DNA of 64,000 nt from CAZMZF01 sp964570765 (GTDB lineage: Bacteria; Zixibacteria; MSB-5A5; RBG-16-43-9). Below the pieces are notes generated by a model. That model did not search any database. It saw only the letters and a program-made list of their open reading frames with translations, and was not told where the DNA came from. Below, in pieces: positions 49,949 through 58,468 of this stretch. The stretch covers positions 57,888 through 121,887 of the forward strand of contig CAZMZF010000005.1 in NCBI GenBank assembly GCA_964570765.1. Reading direction: 5' to 3'. Made by a program: the position numbers and the translations under genes. Positions within the stretch are counted from its first letter, which is position 1, and every line of letters starts with the position of its first letter.

Positions 49949-50974
49949 ATGAAATTAACCGATTTCGATTTCAAACTGCCCAAAGAATTAATCGCTCAAT
50001 ATCCTGTGGAAAGAAGGGATTTTTCCAGGCTTCTGGTTTTGCATCGTGATAAGGGTGAGTTAGAACATAAAAAATTCTATGAGATAGTCGAGTATCTGAA
50101 GCCTGAAGATGCCTTGGTGATAAATCAAACTAAGGTTTTTCCTGCCAGGCTTATCGGAATAAATCAAATGAATAGCGCAAAAGTTGAAGTATTTTTTCTC
50201 AGGAAATTCGACGATAGAATCTGGGAGGTTTTGCTCAAGCCAAAAAAGAAAAACCCACCGGGCTCAATTGTTATTTTTAATGAAGGGAAATTAACTTGTG
50301 AGATTTTAGAAAAAAGCTCATCTGGTGCAAACTTAGCTCGATTTGATTATTCCGGAGATATTTTTAATCTCTTAGAGAAAATAGGCAATACCCCTTTACC
50401 ACCTTACATTAAAAGAGAGCCTGATATAAAAGACATAGATAGATACCAAACTGTCTATGCTAAAGAGAAAGGTGCGGTTGCGGCTCCAACTGCAGGTTTG
50501 CATTTCACGAAGGAACTTCTGGAAAATATAAAAAATAGGAGGATAGAAGTAATCCCGATCACATTGCATATCGGCTGGGGGACTTTTAAACCTGTCCGCG
50601 CTTTAAATTTAGAAGAACATAAAATGGAGGAGGAGTTTTTTGAGATAATTTATGAGTCGGCTAAGAAGGTGAATTCGGTTAAAGAAAATGGTGGAAAAAT
50701 ATTTGCAGTGGGGACCTCTGTGGTGAGGGCTTTAGAAACTGCAGTTAAGGATGAGCTTTGGTCTTATAGAGGGTGGACAGATAAGTTTATTTACCCTCCT
50801 CATGATTTCAAAATAGTGGATGGAATGGTTACTAATTTTCATCTGCCTAAATCGACCTTGTTTCTTTTAGTCTGTGCTTTTGCGGGGAGAGAGCTTATCT
50901 TTAAGGCTTATCAAGAGGCGATTAAAGAAAGATATAGATTTTATAGTTACGGTGATGCGATGTTGATTTTATAA
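49949..50974 (+). CDS. queA: S-adenosylmethionine:tRNA ribosyltransferase-isomerase
   Basis: Transfers the ribosyl part of SAM to preQ1 in tRNA to form epoxyqueuosine, 341 residues. Motifs: F-D-F-K-L-P-K-E-L-I-A-Q-Y-P near residue 6, D-F-S-R-L-L-V-L-H near 24, T-P-L-P-P-Y-I near 145, A-V-A-A-P-T-A-G-L-H-F-T near 173 and V-G-T-S-V-V-R-A-L-E near 250. ATG 49949 is used because the conserved protein begins there; the in-frame TTG at 49931 would add six residues. Confidence 0.96.
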   Translation: MKLTDFDFKLPKELIAQYPVERRDFSRLLVLHRDKGELEHKKFYEIVEYLKPEDALVINQTKVFPARLIGINQMNSAKVEVFFLRKFDDRIWEVLLKPKKKNPPGSIVIFNEGKLTCEILEKSSSGANLARFDYSGDIFNLLEKIGNTPLPPYIKREPDIKDIDRYQTVYAKEKGAVAAPTAGLHFTKELLENIKNRRIEVIPITLHIGWGTFKPVRALNLEEHKMEEEFFEIIYESAKKVNSVKENGGKIFAVGTSVVRALETAVKDELWSYRGWTDKFIYPPHDFKIVDGMVTNFHLPKSTLFLLVCAFAGRELIFKAYQEAIKERYRFYSYGDAMLIL

Positions 50975-51001
50975 GTAAAGCAAGAAGAAGTAGGAAAAAA
51001 G

Positions 51002-51682
51002 ATGAAAGTAAAAGCATTAATAGCGGCGGGTGGCAGGGGGGAGAGGATTGGAGGTATTCTGCCCAAACAGTTTGTGGAGATAAAAAAGAAACCGGTTTTG
51101 GCTTATACGGTTGAGAAATTTGAGAATTGCGAGTTAATAGATGAGATAATTTTAGTGGTGCCTGAGGATTATATGTCTTTTTGCTCTTATAACATAGTGG
51201 ATGTAGGTGATTTCAAGAAAGTAAAGAGGATTCTATCCGGTGGTAAAGAAAGGCAGGATTCAGTCTATAAAGGGCTTTTAGCTTTACCTAAGGATACGGA
51301 CATGGTCCTTATTCACGATGGGGTCAGGCCATTTATCTCTACAGAGAAGATCGGTGAGTCTATTGAGAGGTGTAAAAAAGAAAAAGCGGTTATCTTAGCT
51401 CTGTCGGTGAATGATACCGTAAAAAGAGTGGATGAGGAATATGTCGTTACTACTCTGGACCGCGATAAGCTCTGGATTGCCCAGACTCCCCAGACTTTTG
51501 AATATAGATTAATCTTAGAGGCGTATAAAAAAGCGATAGAAGATGGTTTCACCGGGACAGATGATTCCTCTTTAGTTGAGAGGTTAGGGTTTAAGGTGAG
51601 GGTTTTGCAAGGGGAATCTCAGAATATCAAAATCACCACTCCTGAGGATTTAGCTTTTGCAGAGAGGATTTTGGAAAGATAA
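51002..51682 (+). CDS. ispD: 2-C-methyl-D-erythritol 4-phosphate cytidylyltransferase
   Basis: Third step of the MEP isoprenoid pathway, 226 residues. CTP-binding loop A-L-I-A-A-G-G-R-G-E-R-I-G near residue 5 with K-Q-F-V-E after it, H-D-G-V-R-P-F near 102, A-Q-T-P-Q-T-F near 160 and T-D-D-S-S-L-V-E near 182. Its usual partner ispF is 3.8 kb downstream, separated by a restriction-modification cassette. Confidence 0.95.
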   Translation: MKVKALIAAGGRGERIGGILPKQFVEIKKKPVLAYTVEKFENCELIDEIILVVPEDYMSFCSYNIVDVGDFKKVKRILSGGKERQDSVYKGLLALPKDTDMVLIHDGVRPFISTEKIGESIERCKKEKAVILALSVNDTVKRVDEEYVVTTLDRDKLWIAQTPQTFEYRLILEAYKKAIEDGFTGTDDSSLVERLGFKVRVLQGESQNIKITTPEDLAFAERILER

Positions 51683-51704
51683 AACTTAGAGGAAAAGCAA
51701 AGAT

Positions 51705-54700
51705 ATGAAAGAAAGTTTAGAGAAGTATCTGAAAGAATTGAAAGCTAAATATAGAACCGGTCTAACTACTGAAGCATCATATTATCCAGTGTTAGAGGAA
51801 CTTTTGGATGAACTATTGAGACTTTATAAAAGAAAAGGTAATGTAATAAATATACCCAAGAAGACAGAGATAGGTATCCCTGATTTTATAATAAATGAAG
51901 AAAACTATATCAAAATAGGTAATGTTGAAGCTAAAGATTTATTTGAGGATTTGAATCATATTTTGAAAACAGAGCAAGTTAAAAGGTACAACGAATCCAT
52001 AGATAATTTTATTCTTACAAATTATTTAGAGTTTTGGCTATTTAGAGACGGGAAGAAAATAGATACATTAAGATTAATAGAGGAATCGGAATTTGAAAAA
52101 AAGCAGACCTTCAGCCTCAAAGATATAGAGGAAATTCAACAGTTTTTTGACAGTTTCTTTTCTTATTCTACTAAACCCATCTATAAACCTAAAGAATTGG
52201 CTTTGGAATTAGCCAAAAGAACTAAGCTTTTAAAGGTTAATACTAAGGAAATTCTTGAAGTTGAGCATAAGGAAGGTAAGGGCAAACTTAATGGTATTTT
52301 GGAAGCTTTTAAACAACACCTGATTAGCGATTTATCTTTGGACGATTTCGCAGATATGTATGCTCAGACTATTACTTATGGCCTTTTGTTAGCAAAGATA
52401 AATTCAGATGGAAAATTCGATATAACTTTAGCTCATAGGTTCATTCCTAAAACTATTTCCCTTCTAAATGATATGTTCAGATTCTTAGCCGAGGAAGACT
52501 TGCCTCAAGCTTTAGTGTGGATTGTAAAAGATATTACTAATGTACTGAATAATGCGGATATCTCTAATATTTTGAAAGAAATGTATAAACACGTTCCCAC
52601 TAAAGACCCAATCATCCATTTCTATGAGACTTTCTTAGCTCAATATAATCCTAAACTGAGAAAATCCAGGGGAGTTTATTATACACCTGAGCCGGTGGTT
52701 TCTTTTATTGTCAGATCGGCTAATATTCTCCTAAAAGAAAAATTTGAAAAAACTTTGGGTTTAGCTGATAATGGAATTAAGGTTTTAGATCCTGCCTGTG
52801 GAACAGCCACTTTTTTGGCTCAGGTAATAGGAGTCATCTACGAAGAGATTATGAATTCAGGTAAAAAAGGAATTTTCCCGGATGTAGCTGAAAATCATAT
52901 TTTAAAAGATATTTATGGTTTTGAGCTTTTAATGGCACCGTATGCTATGGCTCATCTTAAGTTATCGCTAAGGTTAAAAGAATTAGGTTATGAGATAAAA
53001 GAAGATGAAAGGTTTAAAATTTACCTGACCAACACCTTAGAAAGTAAGGATATTCGGATTATCTATTTGCCTTTTTATGAGTCTTTAACTAAAGAATCGG
53101 CCGAAGCGCAGAAAGTAAAACAAGAGGCTCCTATTTTGGTCGTTCTGGGGAATCCACCTTATTCAGTGAGTTCATATAATAAATCAGACTTCATTGAAAA
53201 TCTCATGGAGGACTATAAAAAAGATGTAAAAGGAGAAAGAAATATTCAGCCTCTCTCTGATGATTATATTAAATTTATCCGTTTTGCTCAATGGAAAATC
53301 GAACAGGGTGGCAAAGGAATTTTTAGTTATATCTCTAATAATTCTTATTTGTCTGGGCTTATTCATAGAGGGATGAGAAAGAAGCTCTTGGACTGTTTTG
53401 ATGAGATTTACATTTTGAATCTTCATGGAAACTCTAATATTGGTGAAACCTGTCTAGATGGGTCTAAGGACGAGAACGTATTTGACATCAAGCAAGGAGT
53501 AGGAATTGCAATTTTTGTAAAAAAGGAAAAAAGAGCAAAAGAAGCTGAAGTTTTTTATAAGGATCTATTTGGGTTAAGAGAGGTTAAATATGATTGTCTT
53601 CTTTACAATGATGTAAAAACTGTGCCTTGGGAAAAACTTATCACAAAAGAACCTTATTATTTCTTCGTGCCAAAGGAGTTTGGTAAAGAGAAAGAATATC
53701 GAAGTTTTTTGAGCTTGGCACAGATTTTTGGGGTTTTTAACAGTGGTGTGAAGACTCATCGTGACCATTTCATTGTTGATTTTGATAAGGAATCTTTAAT
53801 TAATAGATTAAAAGAATTTTTGAATGAAGATCTTACAGAAAAGGAAATAAGTCAAAAGTTTGACATCAGAGATACGAGAGATTGGAAAGTCGAAGAAGCC
53901 AGAGAAAAACTTAGGATTGATAAGCTTAACATCAGAAATTATGCTTATCGACCTTTTGACATTAGATATATAGCTTATGAGATTTGTCTTATTGATCGAG
54001 GGTGTGATAGATATGGCACAATGAAACATTTTTTTCATGATAATTTAGGACTTGCAACCTTGAGGTCTACTCACCTTGCGCAACCTTTTACAAACATCTT
54101 TATTACAAAATATGTTTCTGATATACATTATGCGAGTGACCAATGCTACATTTTTCCTCTTTATCTATATCCAGATAAAAATAAAAATGAATTCATAGAT
54201 GAAAGGAGACCAAATCTAAGTTCTGGTTTTCTTAAGAATCTTTCTATATACCTCAACTCAGATGTAAAACAAAAAGGTGAGGTTGGCGGTAAGTTAATTA
54301 TTTCACCAGAACTAATTCTATTTTACTGTTACGGGGTTATGCATTCCGCGACTTATCGAAAGGATTATGACGAGTTTTTGAAGATTGATTTTCCGAGGAT
54401 TCCTTTTACTAAAGATTATAACCTTTTTTTAGAAATTTCGAAAATTGGCGAGGAGATTGGCAGGCTCCATCTTTTAGAATCTCCGCTTTTGAATAAAATA
54501 GAAGCTGAATATCCTGTCTCTGGCGATCATATCATGGAAAAGCCAATGTATGATGAAAAAGCTCAAAAGATATATATCAACAAAAATCAATATTTTGGCA
54601 AAGTCTCAAAAGATATTTGGGAGTTTACTATTGGTGGTTATCAAGTCTTAGATAAATACCTGAAATCCAGAAAAAATAGAAATCTATCTCAGGAGGAGAT

Positions 54701-54815
54701 TGAGCATCTGCTTAAAGTAATAACTGCCCTCAAATATACCATCGAGAAAATGAAGGTCGCAGATGAGTTATTTAAAAAAATTGATTTGAATAATTTAATA
54801 ACTATGTTGATATAA
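51705..54815 (+). CDS. Single-chain restriction-modification enzyme (type IIG/ISP-like)
   Basis: 1036 residues. The N-terminal 130 residues look like a PD-(D/E)xK nuclease: I-G-I-P-D-F-I-I near residue 63 then G-N-V-E-A-K-D near 75. A helical linker leads to an N6-adenine methyltransferase with SAM motif V-L-D-P-A-C-G-T-A near 363 and catalytic G-N-P-P-Y near 482. The C-terminal part (Y-R-P-F-D-I-R-Y near 748, then Y-C-Y-G-V-M-H-S) resembles the target-recognition domain of type ISP enzymes. No helicase motifs lie between nuclease and methylase, unlike LlaGI-type ISP enzymes. The ATG is 22 bases after ispD. Codon use is more A+T-rich than in ispD. Confidence 0.88.
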   Translation: MKESLEKYLKELKAKYRTGLTTEASYYPVLEELLDELLRLYKRKGNVINIPKKTEIGIPDFIINEENYIKIGNVEAKDLFEDLNHILKTEQVKRYNESIDNFILTNYLEFWLFRDGKKIDTLRLIEESEFEKKQTFSLKDIEEIQQFFDSFFSYSTKPIYKPKELALELAKRTKLLKVNTKEILEVEHKEGKGKLNGILEAFKQHLISDLSLDDFADMYAQTITYGLLLAKINSDGKFDITLAHRFIPKTISLLNDMFRFLAEEDLPQALVWIVKDITNVLNNADISNILKEMYKHVPTKDPIIHFYETFLAQYNPKLRKSRGVYYTPEPVVSFIVRSANILLKEKFEKTLGLADNGIKVLDPACGTATFLAQVIGVIYEEIMNSGKKGIFPDVAENHILKDIYGFELLMAPYAMAHLKLSLRLKELGYEIKEDERFKIYLTNTLESKDIRIIYLPFYESLTKESAEAQKVKQEAPILVVLGNPPYSVSSYNKSDFIENLMEDYKKDVKGERNIQPLSDDYIKFIRFAQWKIEQGGKGIFSYISNNSYLSGLIHRGMRKKLLDCFDEIYILNLHGNSNIGETCLDGSKDENVFDIKQGVGIAIFVKKEKRAKEAEVFYKDLFGLREVKYDCLLYNDVKTVPWEKLITKEPYYFFVPKEFGKEKEYRSFLSLAQIFGVFNSGVKTHRDHFIVDFDKESLINRLKEFLNEDLTEKEISQKFDIRDTRDWKVEEAREKLRIDKLNIRNYAYRPFDIRYIAYEICLIDRGCDRYGTMKHFFHDNLGLATLRSTHLAQPFTNIFITKYVSDIHYASDQCYIFPLYLYPDKNKNEFIDERRPNLSSGFLKNLSIYLNSDVKQKGEVGGKLIISPELILFYCYGVMHSATYRKDYDEFLKIDFPRIPFTKDYNLFLEISKIGEEIGRLHLLESPLLNKIEAEYPVSGDHIMEKPMYDEKAQKIYINKNQYFGKVSKDIWEFTIGGYQVLDKYLKSRKNRNLSQEEIEHLLKVITALKYTIEKMKVADELFKKIDLNNLITMLI

Positions 54816-54857
54816 TGTAAGACGCCTGCAACGACAAACTTAAAAAGGAGGCAGAAG

Positions 54858-55361
54858 ATGACAATACAGGAAGTTGTATTAATAATGCTGAGAGAATCTT
54901 ATGAAGCAATGAAGGAAGAAGGAGATGAGTCAGTGGTAAATGTTTTTGAAATAGGTAAAAAGCATGGTATATCGGAAAAGTTGTGTGGGTTAGCTTTAAG
55001 TTATCTTGATGAAAAAAATCTTGTCATTGCAGATTCTGGAGGTGGAATAATGTTGAATGCACATGGCATTGATGCTTATGAACTACGAAACATTCCTAAT
55101 ACCCCATTATATCAAATGAATCAATTAGTAATTAAAGCAGGAGGAGACATATTTGCAGGAGATATACAACAAGGTAGTAGTAATATTATGCAAAAATTAA
55201 CTTACGAGCAAATTTTTCAAAGGCTTGAATTAGAAATAACGAATTCAAATTTAAAAGATGAAGAAAAGAAAACCTTGCTTTCCAAATTGAAAGACTTAAT
55301 CTCTCATCCATTAATAGTAGAATTTTTAAAGAGATTAATCTTTGGACAGCTTCACTTGTAA
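54858..55361 (+). CDS. Hypothetical protein with N-terminal winged-helix-like domain
   Basis: 167 residues. The first 65 residues have a helix-turn-helix-like layout (V-F-E-I-G-K-K-H-G-I-S-E-K-L-C then a wing with N-A-H-G). The middle has a G-D-I-F-A-G-D-I-Q-Q-G-S-S-N segment, and the end is helical with L-K-D-E-E-K-K-T-L-L-S-K-L. AAAAAGGAGGCAG precedes the ATG. It follows the R-M gene by 42 bases and ends before a terminator, so it is the last gene of that cassette, possibly a regulator or an accessory. No family is recognised with confidence. Confidence 0.65.
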   Translation: MTIQEVVLIMLRESYEAMKEEGDESVVNVFEIGKKHGISEKLCGLALSYLDEKNLVIADSGGGIMLNAHGIDAYELRNIPNTPLYQMNQLVIKAGGDIFAGDIQQGSSNIMQKLTYEQIFQRLELEITNSNLKDEEKKTLLSKLKDLISHPLIVEFLKRLIFGQLHL

Positions 55362-55528
55362 AGAGGTATAAAATGCTTAAAATAGGTTTTGTTTTTTTGA
55401 ACCGGAGTGCAAGAGCTTGCTCTTGCGTTTTTAGTGAATGCATCAGCCTCAAGGTCAAATTCGACAAGCTGATGCACTCCAGTATGACATAAATCCAGAG
55501 GTATAAAAAATGCTAAAAATAGGTTTTG
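55362..55528 (+). repeat. Direct repeat of the ispF 5' end around a palindromic insert
   Basis: AGAGGTATAAAATGC...TAGGTTTTG at 55362-55391 is repeated as 55497-55528, the latter being the real ribosome site and first codons of ispF. The first copy encodes the same M-L-K-I-G-F and then runs into unrelated sequence. Between the copies are a terminator hairpin (55409-55428) and an inverted repeat GAATGCATCAGC...GCTGATGCACTCC (55436-55480). Confidence 0.85.
55409..55433 (+). terminator. Intrinsic terminator closing the R-M cassette
   Basis: GCAAGAGCTTGCTCTTGC forms a self-complementary hairpin followed by GTTTTTAG. It lies after the unknown gene and before ispF, so ispF likely has its own promoter or depends on read-through. 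Confidence 0.65.
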
Positions 55529-55986
55529 GTTATGATGCTCACAGGTTGGTGAAGGGGAGGGATTTAATCTTAGGTGGGGTGAAGATTCCTTATAAAAAGG
55601 GGCTTTTGGGTTATTCGGATGCGGATGTTTTGTCCCATTCTATTGGCAATGCCATCTTAGGGGCACTCTCCTTAGGTGATTTAGGTAAACATTTTCCAAA
55701 TACTGATAAGAAATTCAAAGGTATTTCAAGTTTAAAACTTCTAATGTTGATTAAAAAGAAGATTAGAAAAGCTGAGATTCTGCATATCGATTCGATGATT
55801 GTGGCAGAAGAGCCGAAAATGGCTAAATATATTGAGAAGATGAGAAAAAATATCGCAGATTCCTTGAGCATATCCAGGGAAAATGTTTCGATCAAAGCCA
55901 CCACAACTGAGGGGATGGGGTTTACTGGAAAGAAAGAAGGGATTGGAGCTTATGCGGTGGTTCTAATAAAAAAAGGTGATAGATAA
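55510..55986 (+). CDS. ispF: 2-C-methyl-D-erythritol 2,4-cyclodiphosphate synthase
   Basis: Fifth step of the MEP pathway, 158 residues. Zinc ligands in G-Y-D-A-H near residue 8 and the histidine in D-V-L-S-H-S-I near 42; later motifs I-D-S-M-I-V-A-E-E-P-K near 97 and K-A-T-T-T-E-G-M-G-F-T-G near 128. Its 5' end is duplicated upstream. Confidence 0.96.
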   Translation: MLKIGFGYDAHRLVKGRDLILGGVKIPYKKGLLGYSDADVLSHSIGNAILGALSLGDLGKHFPNTDKKFKGISSLKLLMLIKKKIRKAEILHIDSMIVAEEPKMAKYIEKMRKNIADSLSISRENVSIKATTTEGMGFTGKKEGIGAYAVVLIKKGDR

Positions 55987-55999
55987 TAGGTGATAGGCA

Positions 56000-56647
56000 A
56001 TGGAAGAGTTTTTTAATAGCAGAGGAGCTGAGCTTCTTAATTTCATATCTTCCCATGGAGTTTTATGGATCTATTTTTTTCTCTTCTTTAGCTCTATTTT
56101 AGAAACTTTTTTCCCACCCTATCCCGGAGATACAGTTACTTTTATGGGTGGATATTTAGCCTCAAGTGGAATTCTAAGTTTACCATTAGCTTTCCTTATT
56201 TCCTGTGCTGGTAGTTTGTGTGGGGCCTTATTACTTTATTATCTTGGAATGAAAAAAGGAAGAAAACTTTTCGAAAAAGATAAGGGGAAAATATTAAATA
56301 AAGCTCAGCTCAGCAAAATAGAAAATTGGTTTAGAAAATATGGGGGGAAGGTTATATTAGTTAGCCGGTTCATAACCGGGGTCAGGTCCGGGATTGCGAT
56401 AGCGGCTGGTTTGGGTAAAATAGAATTATGGAAAATGACTATCTATAGCCTGATAAGTATTTTTGCCTGGAATGGCTTTATTATGAGCCTGGGTACTCTT
56501 ACCCACCAGAACTGGCAGAAACTTTACAAATTTTTAAATTTATATAATCGTTTTATTTTTATTGTAGTAGTTTTAATTTTTATCTTCTGGCTTATCTGGA
56601 TAATAAGGAAAAGGTCAATTAAAAATTTTTCAGGAACTGGAAAATGA
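56000..56647 (+). CDS. DedA-family membrane protein
   Basis: 215 residues, about five hydrophobic helices. DedA signatures: F-F-P-P-Y-P-G-D-T near residue 35, then G-A-L-L-L-Y-Y-L-G, F-R-K-Y-G-G-K-V-I-L-V-S-R-F near 112 and G-V-R-S-G-I-A-I-A-A-G near 126. Members are likely lipid-carrier flippases (undecaprenyl phosphate or phospholipid), which would fit the cell-wall gene ddl that follows with a four-base overlap. Confidence 0.9.
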   Translation: MEEFFNSRGAELLNFISSHGVLWIYFFLFFSSILETFFPPYPGDTVTFMGGYLASSGILSLPLAFLISCAGSLCGALLLYYLGMKKGRKLFEKDKGKILNKAQLSKIENWFRKYGGKVILVSRFITGVRSGIAIAAGLGKIELWKMTIYSLISIFAWNGFIMSLGTLTHQNWQKLYKFLNLYNRFIFIVVVLIFIFWLIWIIRKRSIKNFSGTGK

Positions 56648-57684
56648 AAATAATGGTTTTGATGGGAGGAACTTCGGCGGAAAGAGATGTCTCCTTAGCT
56701 TCTGGTGAAGCGATAGTTCAGGGTTTGAGAGAGGTTGGTCATCAGGTTTTGGCAATAGACACTGCAAAAGGTTATAAATTACCTGAGCATCAGAAGAAAT
56801 TTTTACCGGAAGGGGTTAAAACTAAACCACCAGATATAAAAGCCCTACAATCTGAAGGGAAAAAACTTGCCCTGAAAACCATAGAGTCTTTTAGCCTGTC
56901 AGATGTTGATGTAGTGTTTTTAGCTCTTCACGGTGGTCAGGGTGAAGATGGCACGATTCAGGCTCTTTTAGAGTTATCTGGTATGCCTTATACTGGCTCA
57001 GGTGTTTTAGCCAGTGCCCTGGCAATGAACAAGGCAATGTCTAAGAAATTGTTTGAGAGAGAAGGGATTCTTACTCCGGAATGGTTTCTTTTAGAAGGTT
57101 CTGATTCAGTAGATTTAAAAATAATTATCGATAAAATAAAAGACTCATTTAACTTCCCGCTGGTAGTGAAGCCCAATGATCAAGGATCAACTGTTGGTCT
57201 GACTGTGGTTGAAAAGGAAAAATATCTGGCAAAGTCGATCGAAGATGCAAAAGTTTATTCTGAAAAAATTCTTTTTGAAAGATATATTCCTGGAAGAGAG
57301 TTAACTGTAGGGATTTTAGGAGATTCTGCTCTGCCAGTAGTCGAGATAGTACCGGAGCATGGAATTTATGATTATGAGTGTAAATATACTAAAGGAAAAA
57401 GTAGCTATATATGTCCGGCTGAGCTTTCAAAAAATAAATCCAGAGAAATTCAGGAATTTGGGTATAGAGCTTTTAAAGTTTTAGGGTGTGAAGGTTATGC
57501 CAGGGTGGATTTTCGATACGGAACTGACGATAAATTCTATTGTCTGGAGGTAAATACCCTCCCGGGGATGACAGGTACAAGTTTAGTCCCGAAAGCGGCT
57601 AAATCTATAGGAATTGAATTTCCTGAATTAGTAGATAGAATTGCCAGATTAGCGGTAAAAAAATTTAAAGGTTTAAAGGTTTAA
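56644..57684 (+). CDS. ddl: D-alanine-D-alanine ligase
   Basis: Makes the D-Ala-D-Ala dipeptide of peptidoglycan, 346 residues in the ATP-grasp fold. M-G-G-T-S-A-E-R-D-V-S-L at the start, A-L-H-G-G-Q-G-E-D-G near residue 94, K-P-N-D-Q-G-S-T-V-G near 177, and magnesium ligands in Y-C-L-E-V-N-T-L-P-G-M-T near 300. The start overlaps the stop of the DedA gene (ATGA). Confidence 0.95.
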   Translation: MKIMVLMGGTSAERDVSLASGEAIVQGLREVGHQVLAIDTAKGYKLPEHQKKFLPEGVKTKPPDIKALQSEGKKLALKTIESFSLSDVDVVFLALHGGQGEDGTIQALLELSGMPYTGSGVLASALAMNKAMSKKLFEREGILTPEWFLLEGSDSVDLKIIIDKIKDSFNFPLVVKPNDQGSTVGLTVVEKEKYLAKSIEDAKVYSEKILFERYIPGRELTVGILGDSALPVVEIVPEHGIYDYECKYTKGKSSYICPAELSKNKSREIQEFGYRAFKVLGCEGYARVDFRYGTDDKFYCLEVNTLPGMTGTSLVPKAAKSIGIEFPELVDRIARLAVKKFKGLKV

Positions 57685-57706
57685 AGGTTCAAAAGTTCAA
57701 AGGTCT

Positions 57707-58468
57707 ATGAAGAAAATAAAGGGAATAATATTTGATATGGGGAGTACTCTGATTGAGTTTGAGAACTCGAGCTGGGTAGTTTTGGGGAAAAGGTCCGCAC
57801 AGAGAAGTTATAATTTCTTAAAGGAAAAAGGTCTGGTAAAATTGGATTTCAATATTTATTCAACTCTTCTGGTAAATTTATTCTCCTCTGCCTTTGAGTT
57901 ATCAGAGCAGAATTTAAAAGAGTTCAGGTTTGAGGATCTGGCTGAAGATATTTTCAAAAAACTTGACGTCGAATTACAGGATGGAAACTATGATGGGTTT
58001 TTAAATGCATATTATCAACCGGTAACTGAACAACTTACCTTAATCGAGGGTGCAGTTGAGACTCTGAGATATTTCAAAGAAGAGGGTTATATATTGGGGC
58101 TGATCTCGAATACGATATTCCCAGCCAGATATCACCTGAAAGAGCTTGAAAGATTCGGACTTTTACCTTATTTTGACTCAGTTTTGTTTTCTTCTGAAGT
58201 AGGTTACAAAAAACCTCATCCTGAAATCTTCATTCAGGCTCTAAACAGGTTAAAGATTGAGCCAGAGGAATCAGTTTTTATTGGAGATAAGCTAATTGAA
58301 GATGTCGGGGGAGCTAAGAATTTAGGAATGAGAGGTATTTTAAAATATAAAGAGGGAAGAGATTATACTGCTCCGATAATTCCGGATAAGGTGATCAAGG
58401 ATCTGGTTGAACTTCCTGAGGTTATCAGAAATTTTAACAGAAATCTTTTCATCAAGGAGAAGATATGA
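57707..58468 (+). CDS. HAD-superfamily hydrolase
   Basis: 253 residues. Motif I F-D-M-G-S-T-L near residue 9 has glycine where most HAD phosphatases have the second aspartate (D-x-D), which may weaken phosphatase activity or change the substrate. Motif II is I-S-N-T near 129; motif III K-K-P-H-P-E-I-F near 165; motif IV G-D-K-L-I-E-D near 187. The cap domain lies between. It overlaps the start of cysS by four bases, so coexpression is expected; substrate unknown. Confidence 0.85.
   Translation: MKKIKGIIFDMGSTLIEFENSSWVVLGKRSAQRSYNFLKEKGLVKLDFNIYSTLLVNLFSSAFELSEQNLKEFRFEDLAEDIFKKLDVELQDGNYDGFLNAYYQPVTEQLTLIEGAVETLRYFKEEGYILGLISNTIFPARYHLKELERFGLLPYFDSVLFSSEVGYKKPHPEIFIQALNRLKIEPEESVFIGDKLIEDVGGAKNLGMRGILKYKEGRDYTAPIIPDKVIKDLVELPEVIRNFNRNLFIKEKI

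Noticed and set aside
55373..55492. 39-codon frame starting M-L-K-I-G-F before ispF
   Set aside because: It is the duplicated ispF start running into repeat sequence, not a functional gene.
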